DNA of 64,000 nt from Dysgonomonas sp. UBA5412 (GTDB lineage: Bacteria > Bacteroidota > Bacteroidia > Bacteroidales > Dysgonomonadaceae), in assembly GCA_002409595.1 (NCBI GenBank), contig DHNQ01000029.1:423964-487963 (forward strand), written 5' to 3'. This document shows, one piece after another, positions 1-7,710 of the stretch; position 1 is the first letter of the stretch, and the number at the start of each line of letters is the position of its first letter. Below the pieces are notes generated by a model. The model saw nothing but the letters and a program-made list of their open reading frames with translations. It was not told where the DNA came from and ran no database searches. The position numbers and the translations under genes were made by a program.

Positions 1-1
1 G

Positions 2-796
2 ATGGAATTTATAAATCCAACTCTTACAGAATACTTTGTAGAGTGGACACCTTCAAGCCGCTTCAACTTGAAAGTAGGACAGATGAAAACTCCTTTTTCG
101 TTAGAGAATCAACAATCTTTAACGACTCTCGAATCCATTGTGAACAGCAGATCTGTGTCTGCATTAGCTGGTATGGGTGACGATGTGCTAAAGAAGCAGA
201 ATAATAAAAATAATGGAGGACGTGATATGGGTATATTAACATACGGAAGCTTGTTCAGTACCCCAACTCACGATCTTGTCGAATATGCTATCGGGCTCTA
301 TCAAGGAACGGGGCTTATCACAAGCGAGACAAACAACACAAAAGACTTCATAGCCAATATTATGATCCAGCCAATCAAAGGATTCCGCATTGGTGGAGGC
401 GGGTATTTTGGTCAAGCCAAATATGGTAATGCCCAAGGATTGGCATTGAATCATGTTCGTAACCGCTGGATAGTAAGTTCTGATTACAAAAATGATAGGT
501 TATATGCTCGTGCGGAATGGATAAAAGCTAATGATGGAGGAATTGAAAAAGAAGGCATACACGGAACGGCTTTGTGGTATTTCATTCCTCAGCGGTTAAA
601 TGCTTTTGCAAAAGCTGATTATCTAAATCAGAACAAAGATATTAATAGTGAAGTTATAGATTACACTATAGGTGTTAACTATTACTTTTATAAATCATGT
701 CGTTTTCAATTGAATTATACATATTCAGACTATTCAAACAAATGGAATGCTCCTAACTCAAATACAGTATTAGGACAAATGCAGATAGTATTCTAA
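2..796 (+). CDS. Phosphate-selective porin O/P family protein, C-terminal part (truncated by window edge)
   Basis: The reading frame is open from the first bases of the window, so the N-terminus lies outside. The visible 264 residues show alternating aromatic/polar beta-strands and end in a terminal strand closing with Phe (GQMQIVF), the usual signature of an outer-membrane barrel. The motif FNLKVGQMKTPFSLEN resembles the 'G-Q-x-K-x-P-F' region of OprO/OprP-type porins, which form anion-selective (often phosphate or pyrophosphate) channels. The family is usually 380-450 residues, so roughly a third is missing. A long perfect hairpin follows the stop. The substrate cannot be read from this portion; the family assignment is an inference from motif and barrel pattern. 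Confidence 0.75.
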   Translation: MEFINPTLTEYFVEWTPSSRFNLKVGQMKTPFSLENQQSLTTLESIVNSRSVSALAGMGDDVLKKQNNKNNGGRDMGILTYGSLFSTPTHDLVEYAIGLYQGTGLITSETNNTKDFIANIMIQPIKGFRIGGGGYFGQAKYGNAQGLALNHVRNRWIVSSDYKNDRLYARAEWIKANDGGIEKEGIHGTALWYFIPQRLNAFAKADYLNQNKDINSEVIDYTIGVNYYFYKSCRFQLNYTYSDYSNKWNAPNSNTVLGQMQIVF

Positions 797-848
797 AAGT
801 TTATTCATTTTATAGGAAGAGCCAACTAAAAAGCAATAAAGAAACTCC

Positions 849-894
849 ATCCGTAATAGATTGACAATATCCCCAAAAGCAATCTATTACGGAT
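849..894 (+). terminator. Perfect 15-bp hairpin after the porin gene
   Basis: The arms ATCCGTAATAGATTG (849-863) and its exact reverse complement (880-894) enclose a 16-nt loop. It lies about 50 bases after the porin stop codon. There is no clean T-run directly behind it, so it may act as an mRNA 3'-end stabiliser rather than as a strict intrinsic terminator. Confidence 0.6.
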
Positions 895-921
895 GAAATA
901 TTTTACGAATCCTCATCTCTA

Positions 922-953
922 TTTCTCTATATTAAGAAATAAATGTAACTTTG
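922..953 (+). promoter_or_regulatory. Bacteroidota-type promoter for mnmE
   Basis: A -7 box TAACTTTG (946-953) matches TAnnTTTG. A TTTC box at 922-925 lies 20 nt upstream, in the position of the -33 element. Transcription would begin near 960, which supports the mnmE start at 980 rather than the longer frame that opens at 893. Confidence 0.6.
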
Positions 954-979
954 AAATAGTTATACCAATACATTTCATT

Positions 980-2371
980 ATGCATCGAAACAATATCATC
1001 ACAGCTATCTCTACCCCTGCAGGTATTGGAGGTATAGCTATTATACGACTTTCGGGAGAGGGTTCGATTAAACTCGCCGATACTATTTTTGAAGCAAAAG
1101 GAGATAAAAAACTTGTAGATCAAAAGCCAAACACAATTCATTTTGGAAATATAATAAAGGATGAGTGTGTACTCGACGAAGTTTTAGTCAGTATATTTAA
1201 AGCGCCTCATTCTTTTACAGGAGAAGACGTTGTAGAAATATCTTGTCATGGATCTCTATTTATACAACAAAATATATTACAACTCTTAATCTCTCAGGGT
1301 GCATCATTAGCTCAGCCCGGAGAATTTACACAACGAGCTTTTCTCAATGGCAAAATGGATCTTTCGCAGGCTGAATCTGTTGCAGATCTTATTGCTTCGT
1401 CATCAGCAGCGACACATCGTTTAGCGATGAATCAGATGAGAGGAGGGTTTAGCAATAAGTTAATAGAATTACGAACAGAGCTCTTAAACTTTGTTTCTCT
1501 CATCGAATTAGAATTAGACTTCTCGGAGGAAGATGTAGAATTTGCGAATCGAAGCAAGCTGAAAGAAGCTGCATTATACATAGAAACTCATATACAAAAA
1601 CTGGCAGACTCATTTAGTCTGGGTAATGTTGTAAAAACGGGAATTCCTGTAGCCATAATAGGGGAAACTAATGCAGGAAAATCGACACTCTTAAATACGC
1701 TATTACATGAAGAAAAAGCGATTGTATCGGAAATACATGGTACTACACGAGATGTAATAGAAGATACGATCAATATTGAAGGTCTGACTTTTCGATTGAT
1801 AGACACTGCCGGAATACGAGATACTACTGACGAAATAGAAACTATTGGTATAGAGCGCACATTCAAAAAGATAGAGCAAGCAAACATTATACTATGGCTT
1901 GTAGACGCAGGAGTGGCAGACGAACATATACTTGATCTGGCAAATAAGATTCTTCCTGTTACAGAAAATAAGAAATTAATCCTTGTTTTCAATAAAGTAG
2001 ATACAATATCTCCGGAACGAAAAACGAAGAAAGAATATCTGCTTCAATCACAGATATCAGATCGCATATTCATTTCTGCTAAATACGACCAAGGGACGAA
2101 GGAGCTAGAACAGACTTTATTGGAAGCAGCTAATATTCCCGAAATAGGAGAACAAGATATAATCGTTACCAATATGCGCCACTATGAGGCTTTAGAAAAG
2201 GCATTGATTGCGATCCAAAGAGTTTCTGAAGGGCTGGATCTGAATATATCAGGAGATTTTCTATCTCAAGACATTAGAGAATGCATGTATTACTTAGGAG
2301 AAATAGCAGGTCAAATATCTACAGATGATATATTGGGAAATATTTTTAGTAAATTCTGTATCGGAAAGTAA
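980..2371 (+). CDS. mnmE: tRNA uridine-5-carboxymethylaminomethyl modification GTPase MnmE (TrmE)
   Basis: With MnmG, this GTPase installs the cmnm5 group on U34 of tRNAs, including tRNA-Gln(UUG). The 463-residue product from ATG 980 has the N-terminal formyl-THF binding domain (ISTPAGIGGIAIIRLSG start), a helical domain, and an inserted Ras-like G domain: G1 GETNAGKST near residue 228, G2 TTRD, G3 DTAG near 275 and G4 NKVD near 337. It ends in the family's FCIGK motif, whose Cys is needed for the modification. The start at 980 matches known MnmE N-termini; the longer frame from 893 would begin upstream of the likely promoter. The gene is full length even though an integrase gene follows directly, so any insertion left the 3' end intact or regenerated it. 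Confidence 0.96.
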   Translation: MHRNNIITAISTPAGIGGIAIIRLSGEGSIKLADTIFEAKGDKKLVDQKPNTIHFGNIIKDECVLDEVLVSIFKAPHSFTGEDVVEISCHGSLFIQQNILQLLISQGASLAQPGEFTQRAFLNGKMDLSQAESVADLIASSSAATHRLAMNQMRGGFSNKLIELRTELLNFVSLIELELDFSEEDVEFANRSKLKEAALYIETHIQKLADSFSLGNVVKTGIPVAIIGETNAGKSTLLNTLLHEEKAIVSEIHGTTRDVIEDTINIEGLTFRLIDTAGIRDTTDEIETIGIERTFKKIEQANIILWLVDAGVADEHILDLANKILPVTENKKLILVFNKVDTISPERKTKKEYLLQSQISDRIFISAKYDQGTKELEQTLLEAANIPEIGEQDIIVTNMRHYEALEKALIAIQRVSEGLDLNISGDFLSQDIRECMYYLGEIAGQISTDDILGNIFSKFCIGK

Positions 2372-2481
2372 CTTGGTAAAATAACAACAAATTAAAAGTA
2401 GATAAATATACTGTATTTCAATTAATTATATATACAATTTAGATTTTGCAAAAACTTTATTTTCTTAATTCACCGTAAATA

Positions 2482-2515
2482 TTTGCTGCAATATTACAAC
2501 GAATGATTATATTTG
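2482..2515 (+). promoter_or_regulatory. Promoter of the integrase gene
   Basis: The -7 box TATATTTG (2508-2515) has a TTTG box at 2482-2485, 22 nt upstream (slightly long). The octamer ATATTTGC occurs twice here (near 2479 and 2510). The predicted start of transcription lies near 2522, so the protein should begin at ATG 2545 and not at 2503. Confidence 0.55.
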
Positions 2516-2544
2516 CCGTAAACAAATGTAAAAACAGTACAGCT

Positions 2545-3669
2545 ATGGAAATCAAGTTAATCAAACGTAAATCAAAAACCACAAATCGGGTTTCTCTTTC
2601 GTTGGAGTATTATATGGGATATACTAAAACCGAAGAGGGCAAAATCAAACACAATCGGAAGTACGAAACATTGGAATATTATTTGATTGATCCTGCACGT
2701 ACTAAAGCTGAGAAAGAACATAATAAAACGAATCTTGAAATGGCTGAGGCTGTAAAAGCCAAACGATTGCTAGCTTCACAAAATAAACAGTATGGCTTTA
2801 CAGTGGAATACAAGATAAGAACCAACCTAGTCGAATACATAAAAGGACTGATAGATCAACGCAAAAACTCTCCGGGGAATTATGGAAATTGGGATAGTTC
2901 TCTAAAACATCTGATAGCTTATGCAGGGCATGACACCACTTTTGAAGGAGTAGACAAAGCGTTTGTAGAAGGTTTCAAAAACTATTTAGCCAATACCGCT
3001 AAGACAAAGAGTGGAACAAATCTTTCAGCCAATAGCCAAAGTAGCTACTTCTTAAAGCTGAAAGCGACATTGAACCAAGCCATTGAAGACGGCATTATCC
3101 CCCATAGTCCTGCACAAACAGTAAAGCCAGCCAAAACAGAAGATACCCACAGAGAATATCTAACATTAGAAGAGTTACAAAAGCTAGTAAAGGAAGAATG
3201 TAAATTTCCTGTATTGAAGCAAGCATTCTTGTTTTCTTGTCTAACAGGTATGCGATGGAGTGATATTCAAAAACTGACTTGGAGCGAAGTGCAGGAAATG
3301 AACGGACAGACCCGAATCCTTTTCCGACAAAAAAAGACTAAAGGTTTTGAATATTTGGATATATCAGACCAAGCTGTAAAGTATTTAGGAGAACGAGGAA
3401 AACCAGATGAGCGAGTATTTGTATCTCTCAAATATTCTGCATGGCACAATCAAGCATTAGAAAAATGGTGTATGAAAGCAGGGATACTGAAAGACATCAC
3501 ATTCCATTGTGGAAGACATACATTTGCAGTTATGCAGCTAAACTTAGGAACAGAAATTTATACAGTATCAAAGCTGTTGGGACATAAGGAATTGAAAACG
3601 ACTCAAATTTATGCTCGTATTTTAGATGAGAAAAAGAGAGAGGCAGTAAATAAAATGCCTGAATTATAG
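2545..3669 (+). CDS. Tyrosine recombinase / integrase (Bacteroidota mobile-element type)
   Basis: This is a site-specific recombinase of 374 residues. An N-terminal arm-binding segment (about 1-95) is followed by a SAM-like core-binding domain (about 100-200) and the catalytic domain. Catalytic residues are visible: Arg in TGMRWSDIQ (near 237), HxxR in HCGRHTF (near 321-324), His in LLGHKELKTTQIY, and the nucleophile Tyr (near 355). All look intact, so the enzyme could be active. It stands immediately behind mnmE in the same orientation and has its own promoter. Only short remnants follow it (a minus-strand fragment and a TerD-like 3' fragment). No excisionase, mobilisation or replication gene is present, so this looks like a decayed or very small integrative element. 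Confidence 0.92.
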   Translation: MEIKLIKRKSKTTNRVSLSLEYYMGYTKTEEGKIKHNRKYETLEYYLIDPARTKAEKEHNKTNLEMAEAVKAKRLLASQNKQYGFTVEYKIRTNLVEYIKGLIDQRKNSPGNYGNWDSSLKHLIAYAGHDTTFEGVDKAFVEGFKNYLANTAKTKSGTNLSANSQSSYFLKLKATLNQAIEDGIIPHSPAQTVKPAKTEDTHREYLTLEELQKLVKEECKFPVLKQAFLFSCLTGMRWSDIQKLTWSEVQEMNGQTRILFRQKKTKGFEYLDISDQAVKYLGERGKPDERVFVSLKYSAWHNQALEKWCMKAGILKDITFHCGRHTFAVMQLNLGTEIYTVSKLLGHKELKTTQIYARILDEKKREAVNKMPEL

Positions 3670-3698
3670 AATTTCTGTATAATTATATTGCATTTAAG

Positions 3699-3800
3699 TT
3701 AAGATGTCTTATCATTAAGATTTTTAGCATCTAAAAGCTCAATTTCATTTTTCAGATAGGCTAAGTCTATTTTCATTGGATGATATTTATCTAGATGCAT
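3699..3800 (-). pseudogene. Short minus-strand coding remnant, 33 codons from ATG (frame open from 3836)
   Basis: On the minus strand, ATG at 3800-3798 opens 33 codons (MHLDKYHPMKIDLAYLKNEI...) to a TAA at 3701-3699. The frame is open a further 12 codons upstream, to a stop at 3839-3837. The translation looks like real protein: an amphipathic, Leu/Lys/Glu-rich helix of the kind found at C-termini. It overlaps the first codons of the plus-strand TerD-like frame, which suggests that two gene fragments were joined near 3840. I do not recognise the family. It could be chance, or a complete small protein. Confidence 0.35.
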
Positions 3801-3809
3801 ACTAAATAA

Positions 3810-4673
3810 TTGCTTTTTGGTTTCAATTTTGAAGATTTATGTGTAAAAGCTGTATCAAACCGTTTTGAACAAATCCCTACTGAAAGCAAGACAATGTATA
3901 TTGACCCGATGTTGTTTAATATACCATTGGCGATAGGCGATAGAAGCGAGACTATACAGGATAACTCTTGTGCATTGATGGGAACTCGCTTCCCCGTGGA
4001 GGGTAATGCAGTCAGATTGTTTATGCAATGGGGAAAAGACCTTCCGGCACAACATCTGGATATGGATTTGAGTTGTCATATAGCTTTGTCTCATACAACT
4101 ACGGTCTGCTCATACTATAACCTGACAGCTCCGGGTGCTAAACATAGCGGGGATATAAGAAGTATTCCTAATAAAGTGGGTACAGCGGAGTATATTGAAC
4201 TAGATATAAACGAGCTAACTCGTGTCGGCGCTCAATATGTCGTTTTTACCTGTAATGCTTACAGTAATGGGGCTATCTCGCCTAATCTGGTAGTAGGATG
4301 GATGAACTCGGCTCATCCGATGAAGATATCCGAAAAAACGGGTGTAGCTTACGATCCGTCCTGTGTACAGCATCAGGTAAGAGTGTCTAAAAGTTTATCG
4401 AAAGGTTTGGTATTTGGAGTACTCGAAGTAACTACCCGTGAGATCATCTGGCTTGAAATGCCTTTCGGCGGACAGATAGTTGCCAATATGAATGCAAAGA
4501 ATGTGGAAGCGTTGATAGCAAAATTGAAAGGCAAAACTACCATAGGTAACTTACTGGCAATAAAAGCTGCGGCTCAGAATATTGAAATAATTGATGCCGA
4601 CAATGCTGATGAATCTTACACTATGCAATGGGCAATGAATACGGCAGCTGTGACGAAGTTGCTGATTGATTAG
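3810..4673 (+). pseudogene. TerD-like domain protein, probably 5'-truncated
   Basis: The frame encodes 287 residues. The middle part resembles the TerD/TerZ beta-sandwich of tellurite/stress proteins: a 'D-L-S' strand (HLDMDLSCHIALSH), then HSGDI, an acidic strand (AEYIELDINEL), and the hydrophobic strand AQYVVFTCNAYSNG with a later IIWLEMPFGG. In TerD proteins the matching acidic residues bind Ca2+. The N-terminal residues (MLFGFNFED) overlap a protein-like minus-strand remnant, no ribosome-binding sequence precedes ATG 3810, and the frame seems to enter a domain part-way. I infer that this is the 3' portion of a longer gene joined at about 3840. It is followed by a good terminator. The alternative is a complete small protein with an unusual start, perhaps at ATG 3894. 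Confidence 0.45.
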
Positions 4674-4682
4674 AGAAAAAAT

Positions 4683-4711
4683 AGGCAAGGTATTTTATGA
4701 GTACCTTGCCT
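4683..4711 (+). terminator. Intrinsic terminator of the TerD-like gene
   Basis: A perfect 10-bp stem, AGGCAAGGTA/TACCTTGCCT, with a 9-nt loop begins 10 bases after the stop codon. It is followed by TGTAAATTTT, a weak T-tract. Confidence 0.75.
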
Positions 4712-5160
4712 GTAAATTTTAAAGGTATCACTACGAATGTATATAGTTAATTACCATATTGCTTTGTAGATAAAAAAGGACGCTTTCATCAAATACGACA
4801 TAAGGACTACCTATTTTAAAACAAAGAACTCTTTGTATATCACAAAACAGAACAGCTCGTTATTTTGGCTTAAGCTATAAAAACTGCACAGACTAAAAGT
4901 ATATATACCTCAAAACAAAAACATTCGAGAGCTAATAATATTATATTTTCAATAATAGTTACTAAGAAAAAAGAACAAGAGGTAAATAATAAGATCTCCT
5001 CGCGCTCCTTTTATTTTCAGAATATTAGGAAGATCCATTTTTGCATACTTCCTGATCTTCAATCAATCACTATACATAAGAGAGCCTGATTCCTCTGAAG
5101 GGTTTAAACATTCGATTTACAAAAGTGTTAATTAAAGACAATAGGTTTTCCTTTTTGTCG
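4712..5160. other. Gene-poor stretch at the right end of the accessory region
   Basis: I see no convincing coding frame on either strand in this AT-rich stretch. It may mark the far boundary of the mnmE-linked insertion, but I found no copy of the mnmE 3' end here. Confidence 0.5.
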
Positions 5161-5168
5161 TATATTTG
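5161..5168 (+). promoter_or_regulatory. -7 promoter box TATATTTG
   Basis: TATATTTG matches TAnnTTTG and lies 21 bases ahead of the lipoprotein start codon. No clear -33 box was found at the expected distance. Confidence 0.5.
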
Positions 5169-5189
5169 TACAGTTAAAACATATGTAAT

Positions 5190-6035
5190 ATGAAAGCTAT
5201 AAAATCTTCTTTTTGTTTATTTGTGATGGCACTCTTAGTTTTATCGTCTTGTAAAACAGAGAAGAAGACTGATGTACCTAATGATGTGGTCTATGACTCA
5301 ATATCTGTTGCCAGAATCTATCATTTGGATAATGACTCTACAAAACCATCTTGCTCCCTTAAGATAAACTATATCTTCCCTATCAAATACACAGATGAGA
5401 AGGTGTTGGCTAATATGCAAAAAGAGCTAAACTATGCAATGATGGAGGATGAAAAATATGAAAATCTAAAGCCTGCAGCAGCTGTTGACAAATATATTGA
5501 AGACTATATAGAGAACTACAAAAATGATGCTAAGGAACAATTTCCCGATTGGCAGGACTCTCACGACACCGAAGATTATTTTTCCTATTACAAAACTTTG
5601 AATACAAAAATTTTATTTGATATGGGAGGCATTACGTCCTATCAAATATCCTCCATGGATTATAAAGGAGGAGCAAATTCGTCGACAGCCTATCGCAATA
5701 TTGTATTAGACCTTCAAACAGGCAATACTGTGAAAGAACAAGATATATTTCGCTCCGAATACAAGAAATTATTAAACGATATGCTAATTCGTAAGATAGT
5801 TAATCAAAACAAGGTACAAAAACCGGAGGATCTTTTAGAATTTGGATATTGGGGAATAGAAGACCTGACCTCAAACAATAATTTTTCAGTCGACTCAGCA
5901 GGACTAACCTATATTTTTAATCCCGGAGAATACTCTGCACCCAGTTTAGGCGAGATTCGTGTATTTTTGCCATATAACGAAATACAAGATATGCTAAATA
6001 TCAACTCTCCAATATATAGATTTTCAGAAAAATAA
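5190..6035 (+). CDS. DUF3298 (RsiV-like) lipoprotein
   Basis: The 281-residue protein begins with a lipoprotein signal (MKAIKSSFCLFVMALLVLSSC, lipobox Cys 21), so it is anchored in the envelope. The C-terminal half carries the DUF3298 pattern: SSMDYKGGANSSTAYRNIV, then LDLQTGNTVKEQDIF, and the closing GEIRVFLPYNEI. This fold is found in lipoproteins of unknown function and in the extracytoplasmic part of the anti-sigma factor RsiV, where it binds lysozyme. No membrane-spanning anti-sigma part is present here. The gene ends one base before rsmG begins, so the two are likely co-transcribed, although no functional link is evident. Confidence 0.8.
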   Translation: MKAIKSSFCLFVMALLVLSSCKTEKKTDVPNDVVYDSISVARIYHLDNDSTKPSCSLKINYIFPIKYTDEKVLANMQKELNYAMMEDEKYENLKPAAAVDKYIEDYIENYKNDAKEQFPDWQDSHDTEDYFSYYKTLNTKILFDMGGITSYQISSMDYKGGANSSTAYRNIVLDLQTGNTVKEQDIFRSEYKKLLNDMLIRKIVNQNKVQKPEDLLEFGYWGIEDLTSNNNFSVDSAGLTYIFNPGEYSAPSLGEIRVFLPYNEIQDMLNINSPIYRFSEK

Positions 6036-6036
6036 C

Positions 6037-6657
6037 ATGAACATAATACTTAAATATTTCCCTAATATAACATCGGAGCAAAAAAAGCAATTCGAAGCAC
6101 TATATGATCTGTATGTCGATTGGAACTCAAAGATCAATGTAATATCCCGAAAAGATATTGAAAATCTATACACCCACCACGCATTACATTCCTTAGCGAT
6201 TGCCAAACTCATAACATTCACCGATGGCAGTCAGATAATGGATGTAGGAACAGGAGGAGGCTTTCCCGGAATTCCCTTAGCCATTCTTTTTCCTAAATGT
6301 AAATTTCTGTTAGTAGACAGCATTGGAAAAAAAGTCAGAGTAGCCACAGAAGTTGCACAAGCTATTGGTTTGAAAAATGTCGAATTTCGCCATTGCAGAG
6401 CAGAAGACGAAAAAAGGACATTCGACTTTGTAGTAAGTCGGGCAGTGATGCCCTTACCCGATTTGGTGAAAATCGTGAAAAAGAATGTATCGAAAGAGCA
6501 ACGAAATGCACTACCCAATGGTATAATCTGCCTAAAAGGTGGAAACTTGGATAGTGAACTCAAACCGTTTAAGAAAACAGCAGAAGCCGATGATCTGTCT
6601 ATGTACTTTGAAGAAGAATACTTTAAGACAAAAAAGATAGTCTACGTCTTAATTTAA
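6037..6657 (+). CDS. rsmG: 16S rRNA (guanine-527-N7)-methyltransferase RsmG (GidB)
   Basis: This is a SAM-dependent methyltransferase that modifies G527 of 16S rRNA; loss of it gives low-level streptomycin resistance in other bacteria. The 206-residue product has the family's SAM-binding motif DVGTGGGFPGIPLAI (about 69-83), then an acidic strand (LLVDSIGKK) and FDFVVSRAVMPL, all typical of GidB. Length is normal. It follows the DUF3298 lipoprotein gene by one base. Confidence 0.95.
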   Translation: MNIILKYFPNITSEQKKQFEALYDLYVDWNSKINVISRKDIENLYTHHALHSLAIAKLITFTDGSQIMDVGTGGGFPGIPLAILFPKCKFLLVDSIGKKVRVATEVAQAIGLKNVEFRHCRAEDEKRTFDFVVSRAVMPLPDLVKIVKKNVSKEQRNALPNGIICLKGGNLDSELKPFKKTAEADDLSMYFEEEYFKTKKIVYVLI

Positions 6658-6913
6658 TATATATTACTCATATTTGGATTATTCAATTTCAATCAGGCTC
6701 TAAGATAAGATCTTGACATATATTACTTATACATTTGTTTAGTACCTAATACACCAATAGATTTTTTTCAGAGAATGAAAAAAAATTTAAGCTACCGAAG
6801 ATCGTAAATCTCTAATTTTCTATTTTCAAGTCCTCTTTACCACTTAGGATAAGCACTAAATCAAACACTTACCCATTTATATTGATTTATTACAAACTGA
6901 CTTATACTCCGAC
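6658..6913. other. Non-coding stretch between rsmG and the MBL gene
   Basis: This AT-rich spacer shows no credible coding frame. No strong terminator follows rsmG; the right-hand part leads into the promoter and leader described separately. Confidence 0.5.
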
Positions 6914-6945
6914 TTTGTCAGAAACTAAAGGATATTCTATTTTTG
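6914..6945 (+). promoter_or_regulatory. Consensus promoter of the MBL-gcvP unit
   Basis: TTTG (6914-6917), a 20-nt spacer and TATTTTTG (6938-6945) match the Bacteroidota -33/-7 consensus closely. The start of transcription near 6952 would give a leader of about 100 nt that contains an 8-bp hairpin (TAACTTTC/GAAAGTTA, 6980-6999). Confidence 0.7.
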
Positions 6946-7049
6946 TATTATTATAACATTAGTTATAGCAAGAAACTGTTAACTTTCATAGGAAAGTTAT
7001 ATCTTTATAGTATTATTAATTTTAATGAAAAGTCTTTATAGATAGCTAT

Positions 7050-7691
7050 ATGAACGTAAAAATATTCGAATTTAATCCCATTAGTGAGAACACATATATT
7101 GCATACGATGAAACAAAAGAATGTGTTATAATAGATCCGGGTTGTTTTTTCCCTGACGAAAAAGTTTTATTACTCGACTTTATCTTGGATAATGACCTTG
7201 TTGTGAAACATTTATTAAATACCCATCTCCATTTTGACCATGTATTTGGAAACAATTTTATATATGAACAGTTTAAGCTCGAAACAGAGGCCAACAAAGG
7301 AGACGAATTTCTGTTGGAGGAAATGCCTACACAACTGCAAATGTTTGGTTTCAAAAATGAAGGAGCAATCATTCCCAAAATTGGGAAATATCTAAAAGAA
7401 AACGATATTGTAAAGTTTGGAAAACAGCAATTTGTCGTTTTTGAAGTACCCGGACATTCGCCTGGCAGCCTAGCCTTCTACAATGAAAAAGCAGGTTGTG
7501 TATTTGTTGGCGATGCCCTATTCAGAGGAAGTGTGGGACGTACGGATCTGGCGGGAGGGAATCATCAACAATTAATCAAAGGCATTAAAGAAAAGTTGCT
7601 AACATTACCCAAAGAAACTGTCGTATATTCAGGGCATGGACCTCTGACGACAATAGGAGACGAGATCAAAAGTAATTTTTATTTACAATAA
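7050..7691 (+). CDS. MBL-fold metallo-hydrolase, glyoxalase II-like (YcbL type)
   Basis: The 213-residue single-domain protein has the binuclear metal site of the metallo-beta-lactamase fold: THLHFDH (about 58-64), His in VPGHSPGS (near 136), Asp in VFVGDALFRGSVGRTDL (near 153) and His in VYSGHGPLT (near 195). Such proteins hydrolyse S-lactoylglutathione or related thioesters, or other small esters; the true substrate cannot be told from sequence. It lies 19 bases before gcvP and likely shares its promoter. Confidence 0.88.
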   Translation: MNVKIFEFNPISENTYIAYDETKECVIIDPGCFFPDEKVLLLDFILDNDLVVKHLLNTHLHFDHVFGNNFIYEQFKLETEANKGDEFLLEEMPTQLQMFGFKNEGAIIPKIGKYLKENDIVKFGKQQFVVFEVPGHSPGSLAFYNEKAGCVFVGDALFRGSVGRTDLAGGNHQQLIKGIKEKLLTLPKETVVYSGHGPLTTIGDEIKSNFYLQ

Positions 7692-7710
7692 AACAGACGA
7701 GGAAATACTT

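Noticed and set aside
893..979. Longer MnmE with 29 extra N-terminal residues
   Set aside because: The extension begins inside the preceding hairpin and before a good promoter box at 946-953; the shorter form matches known MnmE N-termini.
4712..5160. Possible small gene in the gap before the DUF3298 lipoprotein
   Set aside because: All frames are short, AT-biased and without a start plus ribosome-binding context; nothing protein-like was seen.
2372..5189. A complete SGI1-like or ICE-type island behind mnmE
   Set aside because: Only an integrase and two fragments are present; no mobilisation, replication or excision gene and no full copy of the mnmE end were found.
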